From positions 162,188,063 through 162,252,062 of the forward strand of contig BTPG01000007.1 of the NCBI GenBank assembly GCA_036245525.1: DNA of 64,000 nt, in the 5' to 3' direction. Numbering within the stretch: the first letter of the stretch is position 1; each line of letters opens with the position of its first letter. This DNA comes from Semisulcospira habei (taxonomy: Eukaryota > Mollusca > Gastropoda > Semisulcospiridae). Shown here one piece after another: positions 24,801 through 29,940 of the stretch. Under the pieces are notes generated by a model, which ran no database searches, was not told where the DNA came from, and saw nothing but the letters and a program-made list of their open reading frames with translations. The translations under genes were made by a program, and so were the position numbers.

Positions 24801-27800
24801 TTCAAGTGTTTCTTTGGCCGTCCTTGCTTCCTGTGGCCTTTTGAGAGTGCACCATACAGGAGTTGGTGTGGCATGCGAGAATCATCCATGCGTATGACAT
24901 GACCTGTCCAGCGAAGTTGTGTCTTTAAGATCAAGGCTTCAACACTCACTAAGCCAGCATTATCCAGGACTTCCAGGTTTGTCACCTTGTCTTGCCATTT
25001 GATGCCCATGAGTGAGCACAGGGATCTCATGTGGAAACGTTCCAAGCTGTTTGAGGAGCTTTCTGTACAGCGTCCATGACTCTCAGCCGTAGAGGAGGAC
25101 TACTGCCTTGTAGACTTTGATATGGTGGAGAGCTTGACGTTGTTATTCAACACACGAGTGCGCAGATGACCCAGGGCTTGGCTGGCTTTGCTGATGCGAG
25201 CTGCGATTTCCTTGTCGATAGTACCGTCAGAAGAGATGATGCTCCCCAAGTACCTGAACTGGTCGACAGTCTTCAGCTCGGTGCCTTCGATATACACTTT
25301 GGGTGGGGGCTCTTGTGCCTGGGGCTGGTTGGTGCAGGACCTCGGTCTTGTTGAGACTGATGGTGAGGCCAAACAGTCGAGAGGCTTCCGAGAACACAAC
25401 CTTGATTGACACCATTGGAAATGTCGAAGGGTGCGGGTGTGTCACCGTTTGACTGGACAACTCCTACCATTCCATCATGGAAGAGGCAGATGATGCTGGT
25501 GAACTTCCTGGGGCAGCCGAGCTTTGCGAGGATGACCCAAAGCGCTTCTCTGTTCATGGTTTCGAATGCTTTGGTCAGATCTATGAAGGCAACGAACGTA
25601 GAGGTCCATGTGCTGCTCAATGCATTACTCCTGGACCTGTCTCACAGAGAAGACCATGTCGACTGTGTTGTGGCTGGGTCTGAAGCCACACTAAGCCTCT
25701 GGGAGTGCTTCCTCAGATACAGAGCTGATCAGGTGGTTGAGGATGACTCTTGCGAGGATCTTGCCAGCAATGGACAAGATTGAGATCCCTCGGTAATTGG
25801 CACAGTCTGCTTTGCTGCTCTTGTTCTTGAACAGGGAGACGATTGTAGCATCTCTAAATTCCTGTGGCATGTTCTCCTCTGACCAGACGCATGTCAGAAT
25901 GTTGAGGAAGGCAACAAGGGTCTCAGGTCCAGCTGCTTTGAAGAGCTCTGCGGGGATGCCGTCCATGCCTGCAGTCTTGCCGGAGCTAGTCTGGTTGATC
26001 ACTTTTATGACCTCGTCCAGGACAGATGGGAGGTCAAGGTCATCCAGTGTCGGCTTTTGGGGAATCATGTCCAGGGCCGCGGGGTCGACAGTGGAAGGCA
26101 GGTTCAACAGATTTGAGAAGTGTTCTCTCCAGCGCTCAGTGATGCTGCCTTTGTCCTTTAGCAAGGTGAAGCCGTCGGAAGAAAAGAGAGGGGTTGTGCT
26201 GGGTCTGGCAGGGCCGTAAACAGCTTTCATTGCGCTGAAAAACTCCTTGGAGTTGTTGGATTCAGCAAAGTGTTCAACTTCTTTTGCCTTGCTGTCCCGC
26301 CAGGTGTTCTGCATGTTGCGTAGCTCTCTCTGGGCTTTCTCTGGAGGTGTTTGAAGCGGTCTTTCTTGGACAAGGAGTTGATGTCGTTTTGCCACTCGAT
26401 AAAGGCACTGCACTTATGCTCCAGTAGCTTGTTGATCTCTTCAATGTTCTCATCGAACCAATCCTGGTGTACCCTCTGCTTGGGTCCAAGCACATCTTTG
26501 GCAGACTCCGTCACCATCCCCTTGAACTGGTTCCACATTTCAGTTTTGTTGTCAGTCAACGGTACATGAGCAGTTAGCAGATCATCAAGGTGGGACTGGA
26601 AATTTTCCTTGACGTCCGGGCGCTTCAGCTTGGCCAGGTTGAATGAAGGTTGGGTGAGCTTCGGCTTCTTCCTGTGTGCTGGTGCAATGTGCAGGTTGAG
26701 GACAGACCGCACCAGCCGATAGTCGGTCCAGCACTCGGCTCCTCTCATGGCCCTGGTGATTCTGACATCACGAGTATCCCGCCGGCGGACAATGACATTC
26801 TATGAGATGCCACTGCTTGGACCTGGGATGCATCCATGTTGTCTTGTACTTACTAGCCAGCCTGAAAAGGGTGTTGGTGATGGCGAGTCCATTCTCAGCG
26901 CACAATGAACTATATTATTAGTCAAACTTATTTCACACACTGGTGTATTCCGAATGATAAGGGTTAAAGCATGAGCTAGTGTGCATAAGCTGTACACAGG
27001 TGCAGCGGGGTACTCGAATCTGTCATCACCCCACCCGGGTCTGCCCTGGGGGACTTGGGTGGGGTTAGGTATTTTTTAGTTCCCAGGGTCACCCTGGTCA
27101 GCCCCACAGGGTGGGGTTTTCTCTCTATTCTGGGGCATGTGTTTCTGTCTACCCGAGGTCCATTCACCTGTATTTGCCTTTTTTAAACTCTCCCTACTGT
27201 CTGCACTGCCTGTAGCTCTTGATATTGGATGTGTGTTGCTAAATGGTCTTAGCTTTGTTTAGGCCCCATGTGTTAGGTTTATTTAATGTGTTTGACCGGC
27301 TGGCGACATACATTCAATGTTCTGTTTAGTTGGTTGTTTTTTTTTCACAAGCAGTGCAGGCACGTCCTGAGAAAGCCTTGTTGCTGTCGGGACGTTAAGC
27401 AATGTACAATCAATCAATCAATCAATCGAATCTGTCATCAATAAGAACTGTGCTGCTTGCTTGTTGAACAGTCGACCATCAGGTGTTGTGACTTTTAATG
27501 ATTGTGGTACTTTTAATCAAGTAGGTGCAGGAAAGAGACTAAAAGTATTAGTAATATTAACCCATTTAACCCCAAGGCTGCTTTTCCAAAATTTTGGAAA
27601 TGTCGCCTAATGCCAGTGTACCGGCTGTAGGAGACAGACTGACCATGATAATTCAAGGGTAGTGCCAGATTAGCTTGGTGCCTGATGGCGCCAAGCTAAC
27701 CTGGCACTGCCCTTGAATTATCATGGTTGATCCATTGCCTGCTGCAGGGTGTTGGGGCTAAATAGTAAATAGGTCAAGTAATAAACAAAATCTTTTCCAA

Positions 27801-29892
27801 GGACATCATAATAATAATAATAATAGTTTTTGTATAGCACTCTTAGTGTTATTCAGGAAAACACTGGACTCACTGCGCATGCACAACAGCACACCCTCCC
27901 TCTCAGACACACGCACAATTATACACTACTTTCAACCACCCCATCCTTTCCCAACATCATAAATCCACTTCCCTCTAAGATCAGAATAAAAGGCAGTCAG
28001 TCAACAGTTTGCTAGAGGTGAGCTAAATGTTTTTATGTTAAATGCCCGACAGAAAAGAAAAGTCTTTAACTTTGTAAAATGTGGGCAGATTCCGCATTTC
28101 AATTGGCTTTCAATCATCCAAAGATTACCACTAACAAGGTAACAACCTCTGAGGTGAAACTGGCAGGCATCAATCTATAGTCTGCATGTCTGCAAGCACA
28201 CATGAATGTAAAAACAAAAACCGAAAGCCACACAAGTGAATAACATTTAAAGTGCTACATTTAACCTTTTTTCTGCCAAGACAGTTAAAAGCACCCATCT
28301 GCAAGAGACACAGATCCCCATGAGCCCTCACTTCTGCAGGGGCTCATGAGGATCTATGCCACTTGCAGAATGAATTTGTTAACTCTTTGCCTACAGATGT
28401 GGACTTCAGACACAGTGAGATTACTTCCCGTTGAACACTATCCGCGTTGAGATCTGCCCAGCCATGGTTTACCTGCAATACTGCCCCCCCCCCGCAATAC
28501 CTTTCAGTCACTGGCCCTACATCAGCTGTGCATGGGCTGACTAAAGCTGATGTAGGCCTGACAGCCTGTTGCTCACTGGGTACCCACCTGTACTGTTCCT
28601 TGTCATACAGATCAGCAATGATCCTCAGGAGCCTGGTGACAAAACTTCCGTCACTCTCACTATCCGGACTGCTGGCTGCGGCAACCTGGTAACGTCTTTC
28701 CACATCCGCCAGACGATTCTGCAGTTTCACGTACTCCTCACGTAGCAGACTCAGATGGCTCTGCAGTTTTGACACCTCATCTGCAGAGAAAGCACTACAC
28801 ATTTAGCCCATTCCGTGCTGGACAATATGGATTGACCTAGGCAGTTCAAGTGTGGTGCCAGAATAGCTTGGCACCTGCAGGTGCCAAGCTATTCTGGCAC
28901 CACACTTGAACTGTCATGGCACATCTATTTCTGAAATGTATAGTTATCCTAATGAAAATAAATCACAATTACTATCAGTAGTATCAGAGTATCACCATTA
29001 CATGAGTATTACTATCACAGGAAAACTCATTTGACTTTGGGGCTCAGTGAATTAACAGTTTCAGCTGTAGGACAGAGTCCGTGAAATGACTGTGTGGCGT
29101 TTGCGTTTGTCACCATGAAAGCTGAAGGGTTGTTCCTGATAAGCTTAAGTACTAAACAGGCACTGCCTGTGAACCATCTGATTTTAGCCATCATTTACTA
29201 CAGGAAGTAAATGGGAAAAACTTAAGTGCATGATCAGTTTGACTCCTGGCTGTAATTCACTGCCATAAGAAAACTAATTAGCTGTTGGGTCAATAGCCCT
29301 TTCACTGCCAGTGTTTCGGAAATCGATGTAAACTCAACGCCATTGCTCTCCAGCTGCCAAAGAAGCATGGACACAAAGTGGTTTCAGCAAGAGGCATAGA
29401 TCTTCATGAGCCCCCGCAACTGCGGGGGCTCATGAGGATCTATACCTCTAGCAGTTGGATGGTGTTCAACAGGCAGTGAAGGAGTTCATTGCGGCTAAGA
29501 TAAAGAAAGTAAACAATTAGCAGACACAGTGTGAAAATACCGGCGGCCTTGGGAAATCACGCTATGAAAAATTCCAGTCACAGATAGATGTTGTAAACAA
29601 ATAGCTAAGGTATACCACAACCCTCGGTGTTCTAGTGCGATTTAGGCGTCATTATAAGTTAAACAAAGGAGACAGTCCACTAATTGGAGACAAGTTGCAT
29701 ACTTACAGTCTAGCCGAATTAACACCTGCCATAACCATATGAAACGGTAGTTTAAAGCGTATTTGGTCAGTCCAAATAATCAACTGTTTAAATCCGTAGG
29801 CTATGCCAGTGTACATCGACGTGAGCGTCACAACGTAGCTGAAATTCCGCATCAAACATCCGCACCTTTCTTTTTCACTTACCGTCCGCCAT
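120..29892 (-). CDS. ANKFY1: ANKFY1 / Rabankyrin-5, exons 1-14 (5' 701 codons; 3' half outside window)
   Basis: This gene encodes an endosomal Rab5 effector that in animals acts in early-endosome fusion, macropinocytosis and recycling. The architecture of the family is an N-terminal coiled coil, BTB, a BACK-like linker, about 20 ankyrin repeats and a C-terminal FYVE finger that binds PI3P. Fourteen minus-strand exons were found by matching the family's residue order and then fixing splice sites. Lengths are 10, 193, 119, 136, 124, 150, 166, 205, 130, 106, 98, 244, 253 and 169 bp. Every junction keeps phase and no exon contains a stop or frameshift, so the gene looks functional. The open frame leaves the window after exon 14, so the last third of the ankyrin repeats and FYVE are not seen. 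Introns total about 27.7 kb and are largely transposon-derived. The identification is from remembered family sequence, not a search. Confidence 0.93.
451..526. repeat. Family C palindrome, copy 1
   Basis: The arms read TTTTGGCTGTCAGT and ACTGACAGCCAAAGGGTTAA around CAGGAATC. The right end keeps the GGGTTAA terminus; the left TTAA is lost. Confidence 0.8.
637..703. repeat. Family A palindrome, copy 2
   Basis: Arms AGCAAGAGACATAGATTCTC and its complement are joined through CCCCTGCAGCTGCAGGGG. The copy is nearly perfect. Confidence 0.85.
901..987. repeat. Family C palindrome, copy 2
   Basis: The copy begins CCCTTTGG and ends AGGGTTAA. The centre is CTTCCGGCCGGAAG. It is palindromic over its whole length. 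Confidence 0.85.
1069..1321 (-). CDS. ANKFY1: ANKFY1 exon 13: ankyrin repeats
   Basis: The acceptor is catttcag|CGGAGG and the donor is GCAGT|gtgagt. It encodes P-N-F-N-L-K-D-S-E-G-Q-T-V-L-G-L-A-L-W, the most distinctive ANKFY1 stretch in the window, then M-T-L-L-H-E-A-I. It is in phase 1 in, 2 out. Confidence 0.95.
1322..1900. other. Intron 12, left part; no gene
   Basis: AT-rich intronic sequence with no coding frame, domain or recognisable repeat beyond short simple runs. It ends where a family A palindrome begins. Confidence 0.6.
1901..1964. repeat. Family A palindrome, copy 3
   Basis: CAAGAGGCATAGATCCTCAT and its near-complement meet at GAGCCCCCGCAATTGTGGGGGCTC. One mismatch per arm is visible. 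Confidence 0.85.
2130..2600. mobile_element. Foldback element with 107-bp perfect inverted repeats
   Basis: Positions 2127-2233 and 2451-2557 are exact reverse complements by eye, separated by about 217 bp. A 13-bp direct repeat TAATTTAAGGGTA occurs at 2117-2129 and 2601-2613, as expected for a target-site duplication. A diverged fragment of the same arm is near 21132-21200. There is no coding capacity. It is a non-autonomous foldback or two opposed copies of a short element; the class is not determined. Confidence 0.75.
2819..3062 (-). CDS. ANKFY1: ANKFY1 exon 12: ankyrin repeats
   Basis: The acceptor is ctttcag|GGAGAAAC and the donor is AAAG|gtaaga. The exon encodes G-E-T-P-L-H-F-A-C-E-A-G-L, then R-G-A-N-P-N-S-Q-T, a family-specific insertion of about 30 residues, and Q-T-P-L-H-L-A-L. 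It enters in phase 0 and leaves in phase 1. Confidence 0.93.
3223..3314. mobile_element. Family C TTAA palindrome, copy 3
   Basis: It has TTAA at both ends (3223-3226 and 3311-3314), inner ends CCCTTTGGCTGTCG and its complement, and centre GATTCCTGTCGGAATC. It is a 92-bp almost complete palindrome. The TTAA flanks and CCC termini resemble piggyBac-type non-autonomous elements. Confidence 0.8.
3369..3466 (-). CDS. ANKFY1: ANKFY1 exon 11: ankyrin repeat
   Basis: The exon lies between gttgcag|GAAACAG and ACCAAG|gtattc. It encodes G-N-S-L-L-H-L-A-A-K-S-G-N-Q-A-A. It is separated from exon 10 by a roughly 10-kb intron that holds a truncated LINE, a satellite and the DIRS-like element. Phase is 1 in, 0 out. 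Confidence 0.9.
3567..4441 (-). mobile_element. 5'-truncated LINE (RT C-terminal half) with 14-bp target duplication
   Basis: An open frame at 3574-4413 (minus) encodes the RT palm with F-A-D-D-L-A-L, then F-T-Y-L-G-S-I-I, A-V-L-L-Y-G-A-E-T-W and a terminal R-R-R-W-G-W-I-G-H region typical of LINE RT thumbs. The 3' end is a (GTAA)n-type repeat instead of poly(A). AAAAGACAGTTGCT flanks it at 3553-3566 and 4442-4455. The frame is open for 279 codons, suggesting a recent insertion. Clade assignment (RTE/CR1-like) is tentative. Confidence 0.88.
4500..4730 (-). repeat. LINE/SINE 3'-tail remnant
   Basis: Read on the minus strand, an AT-rich segment ends in GATGAATAAAGTTTATTGAA TTGAATT, a short-repeat tail common at LINE 3' ends. 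No coding sequence remains. Confidence 0.4.
4811..4836. repeat. Poly(C) tract
   Basis: An uninterrupted run of about 26 C residues at the start of the satellite array. Its length is probably unreliable in the assembly. Confidence 0.9.
4838..5760. repeat. Satellite, about six units of ~163 bp
   Basis: Each unit starts near GTGACCCTTGACCTTTCC and continues through AAATTAGTATGCATAGA, AGGTCTTACCATCAGGTATC and TTGTGAATAGTATTTGAGAA. Unit starts are near 4838, 5000, 5168, 5330, 5491 and 5657. The array ends in a unique tail (5760-5850) with GACGACGGCAGACGGACGAC. Units are diverged from each other, so the array is old. Confidence 0.85.
5990..6056. repeat. Short palindrome (ACCATCATTTAGGTGG)
   Basis: AGACCATCATTTAGGTGG and its complement surround a 30-bp centre with an internal CACCACCACC. 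A degenerate relative lies near 20385-20440. It is preceded by a sequence shared with 7909-7950. Confidence 0.6.
6411..7470 (+). other. Possible nested transcript region; 111-codon ORF, unrecognised
   Basis: A canonical YY1 motif (AAGATGGCGGCC, 6411-6422) overlaps a 28-codon ORF starting at 6414. A second ORF (6457-6792) has one strongly hydrophobic stretch, around F-V-V-L-W-L-L-I-G-F. AATAAA occurs near 7441. I recognise no family and cannot exclude chance or an old retroelement promoter region. The stretch 6800-7430 shows nothing else. Confidence 0.2.
7561..7760. repeat. DIRS-like left inverted terminal repeat
   Basis: It is complementary to 13250-13445 and contains CAATTTTAGCCTAGGGACGC. 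Small differences, such as CGTTGTGCTCC versus the right copy, show moderate age. Confidence 0.85.
7973..8104 (-). mobile_element. Short interspersed repeat 'K', copy 1 (plus partial inverted piece at 7850-7903)
   Basis: The minus-strand copy runs from CAAAGAAGTACCCAACGGAG to TAGCCGCTACTTA. A partial plus-strand copy of its first 50 bp lies at 7850-7903, making an inverted pair. The same repeat is at 37965-38093 and 43890-44019. No coding sequence; the class is unknown. Confidence 0.7.
8507..10452 (+). pseudogene. DIRS-like ORF1 (gag), broken
   Basis: The frame opens with a cysteine-rich stretch (C-L-P-C-S-G-C-D near residue 28) followed by four copies of Q-R-A-P-L-H/L-E-A-R-P near 8868, 8948, 9068 and 9148. 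A stop at 9182-9184 is followed in the same frame by an Arg-Ser-rich segment to 9658. A poly(C) run of about 49 bases (9812-9860) would encode polyproline. The part at 10024-10452 holds a helical segment ending A-A-A-N-C-D-A-T. Confidence 0.6.
10733..12590 (+). pseudogene. DIRS-like RT-RNase H, frameshifted, catalytic YxDD lost
   Basis: The RT fingers read L-F-M-V-P-K-P-G-G-K-W at about residues 103-113 of the frame at 10733. After a frameshift near 11150 the palm motif A appears as S-L-N-L-A-D-A-Y-L-H-V-P (frame 11163). It then jumps directly into a post-catalytic helix (L-L-R-L-L-S-R-L-G-F), so about 60-70 residues including the catalytic YxDD box are missing. RNase H follows with C-M-D-A-S-L-S-G-W-G near 11680, L-S-N-N-A-T-V-V-S-Y and H-I-P-G-H-L-N-V-L-A-D-S-L-S-R near 11990. 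Confidence 0.85.
12610..13100 (+). pseudogene. DIRS-like tyrosine recombinase, N-terminal remnant
   Basis: The frame at 12668 encodes I-T-I-R-G-Y-L-S-M-I, D-L-M-M-H-F and L-P-W-V-L-T-W-L, the SAM-like helical domain of DIRS recombinases. A second frame starting near 12895 gives R-K-T-C-F-L-L-A-L-A-M-A-A-R-V-S, the entry to the catalytic domain with its first Arg. The downstream H-x-x-R and Tyr nucleophile boxes are absent before the internal complementary region starts. Confidence 0.75.
13115..13207. repeat. DIRS internal complementary region
   Basis: The first half (CTTCCTGACAGTAATGTCAT) is complementary to the left terminus. The second half (AAATACTTACCGATGACATT) is complementary to the right terminus. 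Confidence 0.8.
13250..13470. repeat. DIRS-like right inverted terminal repeat
   Basis: It is complementary to the left repeat and extends to AAATACATTTTAGAGAAAAA. It ends about 16-21 bp from the donor of ANKFY1 exon 10. Confidence 0.85.
13492..13597 (-). CDS. ANKFY1: ANKFY1 exon 10: inter-repeat segment
   Basis: The exon lies between tttccacag|GCAAGTG and GAGTCAG|gttagc. It encodes a less conserved loop followed by E-S-F-A-Q-Q-L-I-R-A-G-A-S-P-D, matching the family's F-A-A-R-L-I-Q-R-G segment. The terminal repeat of a DIRS-like element ends about 20 bp past the donor. Confidence 0.88.
13642..13735. repeat. Short TTAA-ended element
   Basis: It runs from TTAACTCATTCAGCCCTGAC to GTCGGGCTGAACGAGTTAA, with no central hairpin. 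It looks like a TTAA element that has lost its palindromic core. Confidence 0.55.
13945..14145. mobile_element. Family B TTAA palindrome, copy 1
   Basis: TTAA at 13945-13948 and 14142-14145 flank a 201-bp quasi-palindrome with ends TTAACCCATTTA and TAAATGGGTTAA. The core is AGGGTAGTGTCAGATTAGCT TGGCGC and its complement. Confidence 0.85.
14249..14378 (-). CDS. ANKFY1: ANKFY1 exon 9: ankyrin repeat
   Basis: The exon lies between tttccag|CACACC and CAGCAG|gttagt. It encodes T-P-L-H-N-A-I and D-G-H-T-P-L-W-L-A-L-Q-Q. It enters at phase 2 and leaves at phase 0. A palindromic TTAA element ends about 100 bp downstream in the intron. Confidence 0.92.
14467..14533. repeat. Short palindrome (GGTTGCCTCCCTCGATTC)
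   Basis: GGTTGCCTCCCTCGATTC and GAATCGAGGGAGACAACC form a stem of about 18 bp around a 24-bp loop. Only one copy was seen in the window. Confidence 0.6.
14735..14830. repeat. Family B palindrome, copy 2
   Basis: The core is AATTCAAGGGTGGTGCCAGC and its diverged complement ACCCTTGAATTATCATGG. One arm has lost part of the central GGCGCC. Confidence 0.75.
14914..15110. mobile_element. Family B palindrome, copy 3
   Basis: It opens TTAACCCACTACATCCTGAG. The core at 14984-15073 reads AGTTCAAGGGTGATGCCAGA and its complement around GGCGCCTTAGGCGCC. The right TTAA is degenerate. Confidence 0.8.
15214..15418 (-). CDS. ANKFY1: ANKFY1 exon 8: ankyrin repeat
   Basis: The acceptor is tttgtgcag and the donor is GGAAG|gtagga. 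It encodes K-E-T-P-L-H-M-V-A and L-L/M-L-E-A-G-A-D-P-N-V-Q-D, textbook ankyrin turn and helix positions. It enters in phase 1 and leaves in phase 2. Confidence 0.92.
15521..15620. repeat. Family A palindrome, copy 4 (rearranged)
   Basis: It holds one left arm and two right arms (TGAGGGTCTATG and TGAGGATCTATG), as if an arm were duplicated. The sequence GCTCATGAGG is repeated twice. Confidence 0.7.
15716..15881 (-). CDS. ANKFY1: ANKFY1 exon 7: ankyrin repeats; GC donor
   Basis: The acceptor is gttgcag|TTGGCG. The exon encodes D-I-P-L-D-L-A-L and A-G-K-S-L-L-H-K-A-I-K ankyrin cores. The 3' boundary is AGAGAG|gcaagt, a GC donor with otherwise perfect consensus. Using the nearby GT instead would produce a stop at the start of exon 8, so the GC donor is required for frame. 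Confidence 0.9.
15973..16183. mobile_element. Family B TTAA palindrome, copy 4
   Basis: TTAA at 15973 and 16180 flank a 211-bp quasi-palindrome. The centre is GGCGCCTCAGGCGCC. Its right half is duplicated at 19501 as part of a larger event. Confidence 0.85.
16550..16800. repeat. 33-bp minisatellite
   Basis: The unit is CACTCCCACACCTATAATAG GGTGGTTGAGACC. About five near-perfect units (16620-16780) are flanked by diverged ones. Confidence 0.9.
16996..18283. repeat. ~1.25-kb tandem unit, copy 1
   Basis: It starts CATGAATCGCTACACGC and contains an internal ~58-bp triplicate (GCAAGGATTTGAAGCAACC) near 17808-17975. It ends with a 59-bp motif (GGGACCAGAGTGACCGGATG) present twice. Confidence 0.85.
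18284..19500. repeat. ~1.25-kb tandem unit, copy 2
   Basis: It is nearly identical to copy 1, with small indels such as a lost CAACAGC-rich stretch near 18670 and a single terminal GGGACCAGAGTGACC motif. Little divergence means the duplication is recent. Confidence 0.85.
20170..20381. mobile_element. Family A TTAA palindrome, copy 5 (complete)
   Basis: It has TTAA at both ends, TTAACCCTTTTACAGC on the left and GGGATGGGGTTAA on the right. The hairpin is at 20212-20277 with core GAGCCCCCGCAACTGCGGGGGCTC. This copy shows that family A, like B and C, is a TTAA element. Confidence 0.75.
20548..20761. mobile_element. Family B TTAA palindrome, copy 5 (214 bp)
   Basis: It runs from TTAACTCATTCTACCCC to GGGGTAAAATGAGTTAA and is the same 214-bp length as the copy at 55161-55374. 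The core centres on GGCGCCCATAGGCGCC. Confidence 0.88.
20862..21011 (-). CDS. ANKFY1: ANKFY1 exon 6: linker into first ankyrin repeat
   Basis: Fifty whole codons lie between tttcag|AATGAG and TCTCAG|gtttgt. The exon contains K-T-E-Y-P-L-H-T-A-I, the first ankyrin-like T/YPLH motif of the family, then R-E-D-V-V-F-L-Y-L-I-E. It is in phase 0 at both ends. Confidence 0.93.
21422..21524. repeat. 103-bp palindrome (GAGTGAGCTTAGTCCTGCA)
   Basis: GAGTGAGCTTAGTCCTGCAT plus AGCAAGGTGC pair with GCACCTTGCT and TGCAGGACTAAGCTCACTC around a ~13-bp loop. Only one copy seen; it lies just downstream of ANKFY1 exon 5. Confidence 0.7.
21579..21702 (-). CDS. ANKFY1: ANKFY1 exon 5: BACK-like linker
   Basis: The acceptor is ttttag|GTGTGAG and the donor is TGG|gttggt. 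The exon encodes C-E-N-G-L-I-S-F-V-N and F-Y-Q-T-A-E-E-M, which match the post-BTB helices of ANKFY1, and ends S-N-H-W. The gttggt donor is weak, but it is the only site that joins exon 6 in frame; using the next GT would create a stop. Confidence 0.9.
22155..22286. mobile_element. Family B palindrome, copy 6
   Basis: The core is CATGATAATTCAAGGGTAGT and its complement. The right end is GGGCTGAATGGGTTAA; the left end is diverged. Confidence 0.8.
22444..22625. mobile_element. Family B TTAA palindrome, copy 7
   Basis: It starts TTAACCCATTTAGCCCC and ends at the TTAA shared with copy 8. The core is AATTCAAGGGGAGTGCCAGA around CACCTGCAGGCG. Confidence 0.85.
22622..22836. mobile_element. Family B TTAA palindrome, copy 8
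   Basis: It is almost identical to copy 7, including the unusual CCTTGCCTAGTAACATAGCT flank, so the pair arose by tandem duplication and not by two insertions. The complete right end is present. Confidence 0.85.
22842..22934. mobile_element. Family C TTAA palindrome, copy 4
   Basis: TTAA lies at both ends, with centre GATTCCTGCAGGAATC. It sits 5 bp from family B copy 8. Confidence 0.82.
23122..23257 (-). CDS. ANKFY1: ANKFY1 exon 4: second half of BTB domain
   Basis: The exon is bounded by acceptor cacacag and donor AAAAAG|gtgagt. It encodes an L-L-R-W-V-Y-T-D-E helix, the conserved BTB 'RWIYTDE' position, followed by a leucine-rich helix ending in R-F-K-L-E-A-L-R-K. It enters at phase 1 and leaves at phase 2. 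Confidence 0.92.
23468..23671. mobile_element. Family B TTAA palindrome, copy 9
   Basis: It is 204 bp with TTAA at both ends and core TTCAAGGGTAATGCCAGATT around GGCGCGTTCAGGCGCC. Its right TTAA is the left TTAA of the next element. Confidence 0.87.
23668..23753. mobile_element. Family C TTAA palindrome, copy 5
   Basis: It shares TTAA 23668-23671 with family B copy 9. The centre is GATTCCTGCAGGAATC and the right end is CACAGGGTTAA. Confidence 0.82.
24166..24284 (-). CDS. ANKFY1: ANKFY1 exon 3: first half of BTB domain
   Basis: The acceptor is ctttcag and the donor is G|gtcagt. The exon encodes the BTB signature with an H-A-H-K-F-I-L-L-A-R-S core and ends in T-E-L-D-M-S. The reading frame enters at phase 2 and leaves at phase 1, matching both neighbours. 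In the family this domain mediates dimerisation. A palindromic element split by a LINE begins just upstream in the preceding intron. Confidence 0.9.
24410..26966. mobile_element. Family B palindrome, copy 10, split by a LINE
   Basis: The core lies at 24437-24496. The expected right end (AGTCAAACTTATTTCACACA to AAGGGTTAA) appears at 26918-26966. The LINE at 24496-26905 inserted after the hairpin; GCACTAATG and GCACAATGA at the junctions may be its target duplication. Confidence 0.7.
24496..26905 (-). mobile_element. 5'-truncated endonuclease/RT LINE with C-terminal C2H2 finger, degenerate
   Basis: Read on the minus strand: a fragment of endonuclease (T-T-W-M-H-P-R-S-K near 26820), a linker, then RT at 25691-26413 with Y-R-G-I-S-I-L-S-I-A-G-K-I-L, F-I-D-L-T-K-A-F and G-V-N-Q-G-C-V-L-G near 25450-25620. 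The C-terminal part at 24542-25045 carries R-W-T-G-H-V-I-R-M and a final C-P-H-C-x12-H-x3-H finger. Frameshifts break RT several times and the F-A-D-D box is lost. Same family type as 36906-40930. Confidence 0.85.
27029..27425 (+). mobile_element. SINE-like element with 15-bp target duplication
   Basis: TCGAATCTGTCATCA flanks it at 27014-27028 and 27426-27440. The body is GC-rich at its start (CCCCACCCGGGTCTGCC) and ends TTAAGCAATGTACAATCAATC, an (AATC)n tail. The 3' 60 bp are shared with 59180-59285, pointing to a common LINE partner. Confidence 0.82.
27557..27770. mobile_element. Family B palindrome, copy 11
   Basis: TTAACCCATTTAACCCC starts it. The core is ATGATAATTCAAGGGTAGTG around GCCTGATGGCGCC. 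The right end is degenerate (GGGGCTAAATAG). Confidence 0.8.
28261..28382. mobile_element. Family A TTAA element, copy 6
   Basis: It begins TTAACCTTTTTTCTGCC and ends TTTGTTAA. The hairpin at 28301-28366 has a mismatched loop (CTCACTTCTGCAGG). Confidence 0.7.
28588..28780 (-). CDS. ANKFY1: ANKFY1 exon 2: N-terminal coiled coil
   Basis: The acceptor ctctgcag precedes ATGAGGTGTC, and the donor is AG|gtgggt. The exon encodes a heptad-rich helix (about residues 5-40, E-Y-V-K-L-Q-N-R-L) and ends at the D-L-Y-D-K-E-Q-Y stretch that leads into the BTB domain. It starts in phase 1 and ends in phase 2. Confidence 0.92.
28802..28930. repeat. Family B palindrome, copy 12
   Basis: CAGTTCAAGTGTGGTGCCAG and its complement join at GCACCTGCAGGTGC. 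It lies immediately upstream (in transcript order) of ANKFY1 exon 2. Confidence 0.8.
29296..29490. repeat. Family A palindrome, copy 7
   Basis: The hairpin at 29387-29452 is CAAGAGGCATAGATCTTCAT with core GAGCCCCCGCAACTGCGGGG. Outer ends CCCTTTCACTGCCAGTG and AACAGGCAGTGAAGGAG are also complementary. Confidence 0.8.
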
Positions 29893-29940
29893 TTTGTCGT
29901 CCCACTAGATCATGTGATCAGGACTTCCGCCGGCGAGATT
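29876..29940 (-). promoter_or_regulatory. ANKFY1 core promoter region: YY1-like site and M-box
   Basis: A YY1-like AAAATGGCGG overlaps the start codon at 29885-29894. About 20 bp upstream lies TCATGTGA (within 29905-29925), an M-box/E-box of the type bound by MiT/TFE factors, which in animals control endolysosomal genes. No TATA box is seen. Motif recognition is direct; any regulatory role is inference. Confidence 0.45.
29883..29892 (-). CDS. ANKFY1: ANKFY1 coding exon 1 (10 bp: M-A-D plus one base)
   Basis: On the minus strand the sequence reads ATGGCGGACG followed by gtaagt, a strong donor. The final G joins AT of exon 2 to give a second Asp, producing M-A-D-D-E-V, which aligns with the family's M-A-E-E-E-V start. 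The phase fits exactly, so this is the likely initiator despite its small size. The ATG lies inside a YY1-like AAAATGGCGG motif, a common arrangement at TATA-less animal promoters. Confidence 0.85.
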
